The notes below the pieces were generated by a model. That model was given only the letters and a program-made list of their open reading frames with translations. It was not told the origin of the DNA and searched no databases. This document shows, piece after piece, positions 19,320-20,655 of a stretch of DNA of 20,655 bases; position 1 is the first letter of the stretch, and each line of letters starts with the position of its first letter. The position numbers and the translations under genes were made by a program. Location: IMG/VR virus record IMGVR_UViG_3300047316_000450, positions 1-20,655 of that record, one strand, 5' to 3'. This stretch comes from a virus.

Positions 19320-20146
19320 GGTCTCGTCACAAATCCGATTGACTTGAACCGTTCAACAAATAGCGACACCTCGTCGCCGAAGTAGAAAAACGCCTGCCCC
19401 TGTGTCGGTGCCGCGATCTCATCGCCGGAATAGAATTTGACGCGGCCACGCATAAAGCAGATCGCCGCAGCCTCGCCTGCAAGCTCGTGAAACCACGCTG
19501 TATCGGTGTAATTGTGCGTCAGCATGATCGCCGCCTCGACCCGGCCGGCACACCGCTCGGCCACCATCTTCGAAGCAAACTCGGCGATGAACGGCTGCGC
19601 GTAGGGCGGATTGAGCCAAATGCGCCCGCACCATTCTTGCTTCAAGCCGTCGTCGGTCTTGGTGAAATACTGCGCGGCCTGGATGATCCGCTGCGCCTCA
19701 TCGCTGCTCGCGGGATCGAGATCGATCTCACCCAGCACCTGCCGCGCGAGCTCAATGTATTCCGGCGGCGTGAACCATTCGTTCTCGCCCGTGCCCTGCG
19801 TGCCCCGGACGTTGTCGTTTCCCCAAAGCTCACGGCTGATGCGCAATGCTTCCGGCGCTTCCAAATGTTGCGTTGACGCACCATTTGAGGCCAGTTTCAT
19901 CAGGCGAGTAGCCGTAGCTCGACCCTCAAACCCCAACGTTTCGCTATTCGCCTTGAGCCACGGCAACCATTCGCCATGCTCTAGCGAATCTTTCTTCGCA
20001 ATGAGACGCATCCCCGCCTCGATCGAGAATTTTACGCTGTCAACAATCGAGGTGCGCGCCTTGCGATATAGGGTGCCGATCTCGACGGCGTCGTTGTCGA
20101 GCACGACGCCGGATTTTGGGACAAACAATTCGAGAGCTTTGCTCAT
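19313..20146 (-). CDS. Phage DNA N6-adenine methyltransferase with DUF3102-like N-terminus
   Basis: This is a 277-residue protein. Residues about 25-90 look like DUF3102 (SIEAGMRLIAKKDSLEHGEW, RATATRLMKLA). The catalytic part starts with NEWFTPPEY (122-130), continues with EIDLDPAS (140-147) and contains the DPPY-class motif NPPY (179-182), here as WLNPPYAQPF. This is the phage Dam type (PF05869), methylating adenine N6. No cognate nuclease is visible; together with the C5 methylase it would mark phage DNA with two modifications. Both ends are coupled to the neighbouring genes. Confidence 0.92.
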   Translation of the reverse strand: MSKALELFVPKSGVVLDNDAVEIGTLYRKARTSIVDSVKFSIEAGMRLIAKKDSLEHGEWLPWLKANSETLGFEGRATATRLMKLASNGASTQHLEAPEALRISRELWGNDNVRGTQGTGENEWFTPPEYIELARQVLGEIDLDPASSDEAQRIIQAAQYFTKTDDGLKQEWCGRIWLNPPYAQPFIAEFASKMVAERCAGRVEAAIMLTHNYTDTAWFHELAGEAAAICFMRGRVKFYSGDEIAAPTQGQAFFYFGDEVSLFVERFKSIGFVTRPC

Positions 20147-20448
20147 GCCGCTGCCCTCTTGCTACGTGCGATCAAGTAATGCCCCGGCTGGTACCGGCAG
20201 CCCTCGCGGCGAATCCGCACGCCGCTGCCGGCGAGCAACTCGTTGAGTTGCTGGATATGCGACTTGACGGTGTTGCGGTTGCTGCCGCCCGTGCCCCAGA
20301 CGGTCGCAATCAGGTCGTCGACGCCGATCCCAATATCGCCGGCCGCCGCGATCGCGTCAACGATGCGCGCCTTCAGCGGCGGCAGGTAAATGCCGAATCG
20401 CTCAAGCCTGATCGGTTGGTGGCACCGCGGGCACGTCTGGCAATCCAT
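20143..20448 (-). CDS. Zinc-finger and winged-helix regulator-like protein
   Basis: This is a 101-residue protein. The N-terminus MDCQTCPRCHQPIR contains CxxCxxC, which could bind zinc. Residues about 20-95 have a winged-helix layout (LKARIVDAIAAAGDIGIGVD, NRNTVKSHIQQLNELL) with a final strand pair (VRIRREGCRYQPGHYLI), like response-regulator output domains. It is likely to bind DNA and may control the replication operon it precedes. The stop overlaps the methyltransferase start as ATGA. Confidence 0.75.
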   Translation of the reverse strand: MDCQTCPRCHQPIRLERFGIYLPPLKARIVDAIAAAGDIGIGVDDLIATVWGTGGSNRNTVKSHIQQLNELLAGSGVRIRREGCRYQPGHYLIARSKRAAA

Positions 20449-20476
20449 GTCGCGCTCTCATCGTCGATGCAGGCTG

Positions 20477-20655
20477 TCATCGTTTCCGAGCCAGGGCGCG
20501 ATCACTACGGCCCATGTCGCGCAGCGCTTCCCGAGTTTGATCAATAGTCGGGCGATGAAAGTCCGGGTCCGTCTGAATGAGTAGGGACTCGAGCCGGAGG
20601 AGCCGCGTGCGGAGTTCATGAAGTTCATTGCGGGCGTGCTCATCGGATTTGCGCT
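20477..20655 (-). CDS. C-terminal part of a coiled-coil protein (start outside window)
   Basis: This is an open frame with no start inside the window. The last 58 residues are visible: RKSDEHARNELHELRTRLLR, LESLLIQTDPDF, then a charged end RALARKR. It is a charged leucine heptad helix and looks more protein-like than the overlapping frame at 20458-20643 that has an ATG. Function is unknown. Confidence 0.5.
   Translation of the reverse strand, partial: RKSDEHARNELHELRTRLLRLESLLIQTDPDFHRPTIDQTREALRDMGRSDRALARKR

Noticed and set aside
20458-20643. 61-codon minus-strand ORF with an ATG
   Set aside because: The overlapping start-less frame ending at 20477 gives a regular charged coiled coil, while this one has low-complexity Ser/Arg composition. 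The choice is moderate, not certain.

Overview
The window reads as part of a tailed double-stranded DNA phage (Caudoviricetes) or prophage. It carries a P22/T7-style portal protein, a large terminase subunit with both ATPase and nuclease motifs, a RecA-like replicative ATPase, two DNA methyltransferases, a VRR-NUC nuclease and many small, tightly coupled ORFs. High GC content and resemblance to rhizobial phage and prophage small proteins suggest an alphaproteobacterial host; this is inference. No integrase, tRNA, rRNA, CRISPR array or recognisable endolysin is visible.

Layout: (1) 1-4342, minus strand: portal, a small protein with a SAP/HeH-like end, and a glycosyltransferase cut by the left edge. 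(2) 4343-4379: a 37-bp divergent gap with a symmetric inverted repeat. (3) 4380-7605, plus strand: an AT-hook protein, two small proteins, the large terminase and a helix-turn-helix protein that is a small-terminase candidate. (4) 7608-9764, minus: coiled-coil, HTH, three small single-TM proteins (two of them paralogues) and two exported proteins; it contains a chimeric duplication at 7915-7977. (5) 9765-12430, minus: short cassettes of unknown small genes separated by structured RNA. (6) 12487-13537, minus: an HNH endonuclease between direct repeats and a cysteine-cluster protein. (7) 13538-14379: a long gene-free region with an array of TGGGACA/TGTCCCA motifs and dyads, an origin or operator candidate. 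(8) 14380-20655, minus: a replication and modification operon with most genes joined by 4-bp ATGA or GTGA overlaps.

The standout is region 5. Three type II hammerhead ribozymes (9814-9870, 10494-10553, 11968-12019) have complete catalytic cores, the CUGAYGA and GAAA strands, and compensatory changes in stems I, II and III. Each lies at, or overlaps, a stop codon. Cassettes without a ribozyme have at the same place another paired element (11057-11116, 11688-11744) that I cannot assign to a known class. Most cassettes then begin with a hairpin whose loop carries UGGC, followed by a conserved AGCGAGGACGA ribosome-binding stretch. Together this looks like a standard RNA-processing and translation leader used again and again for accessory phage genes. 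The ribozymes would cut one long transcript into units that each begin and end with a hairpin.
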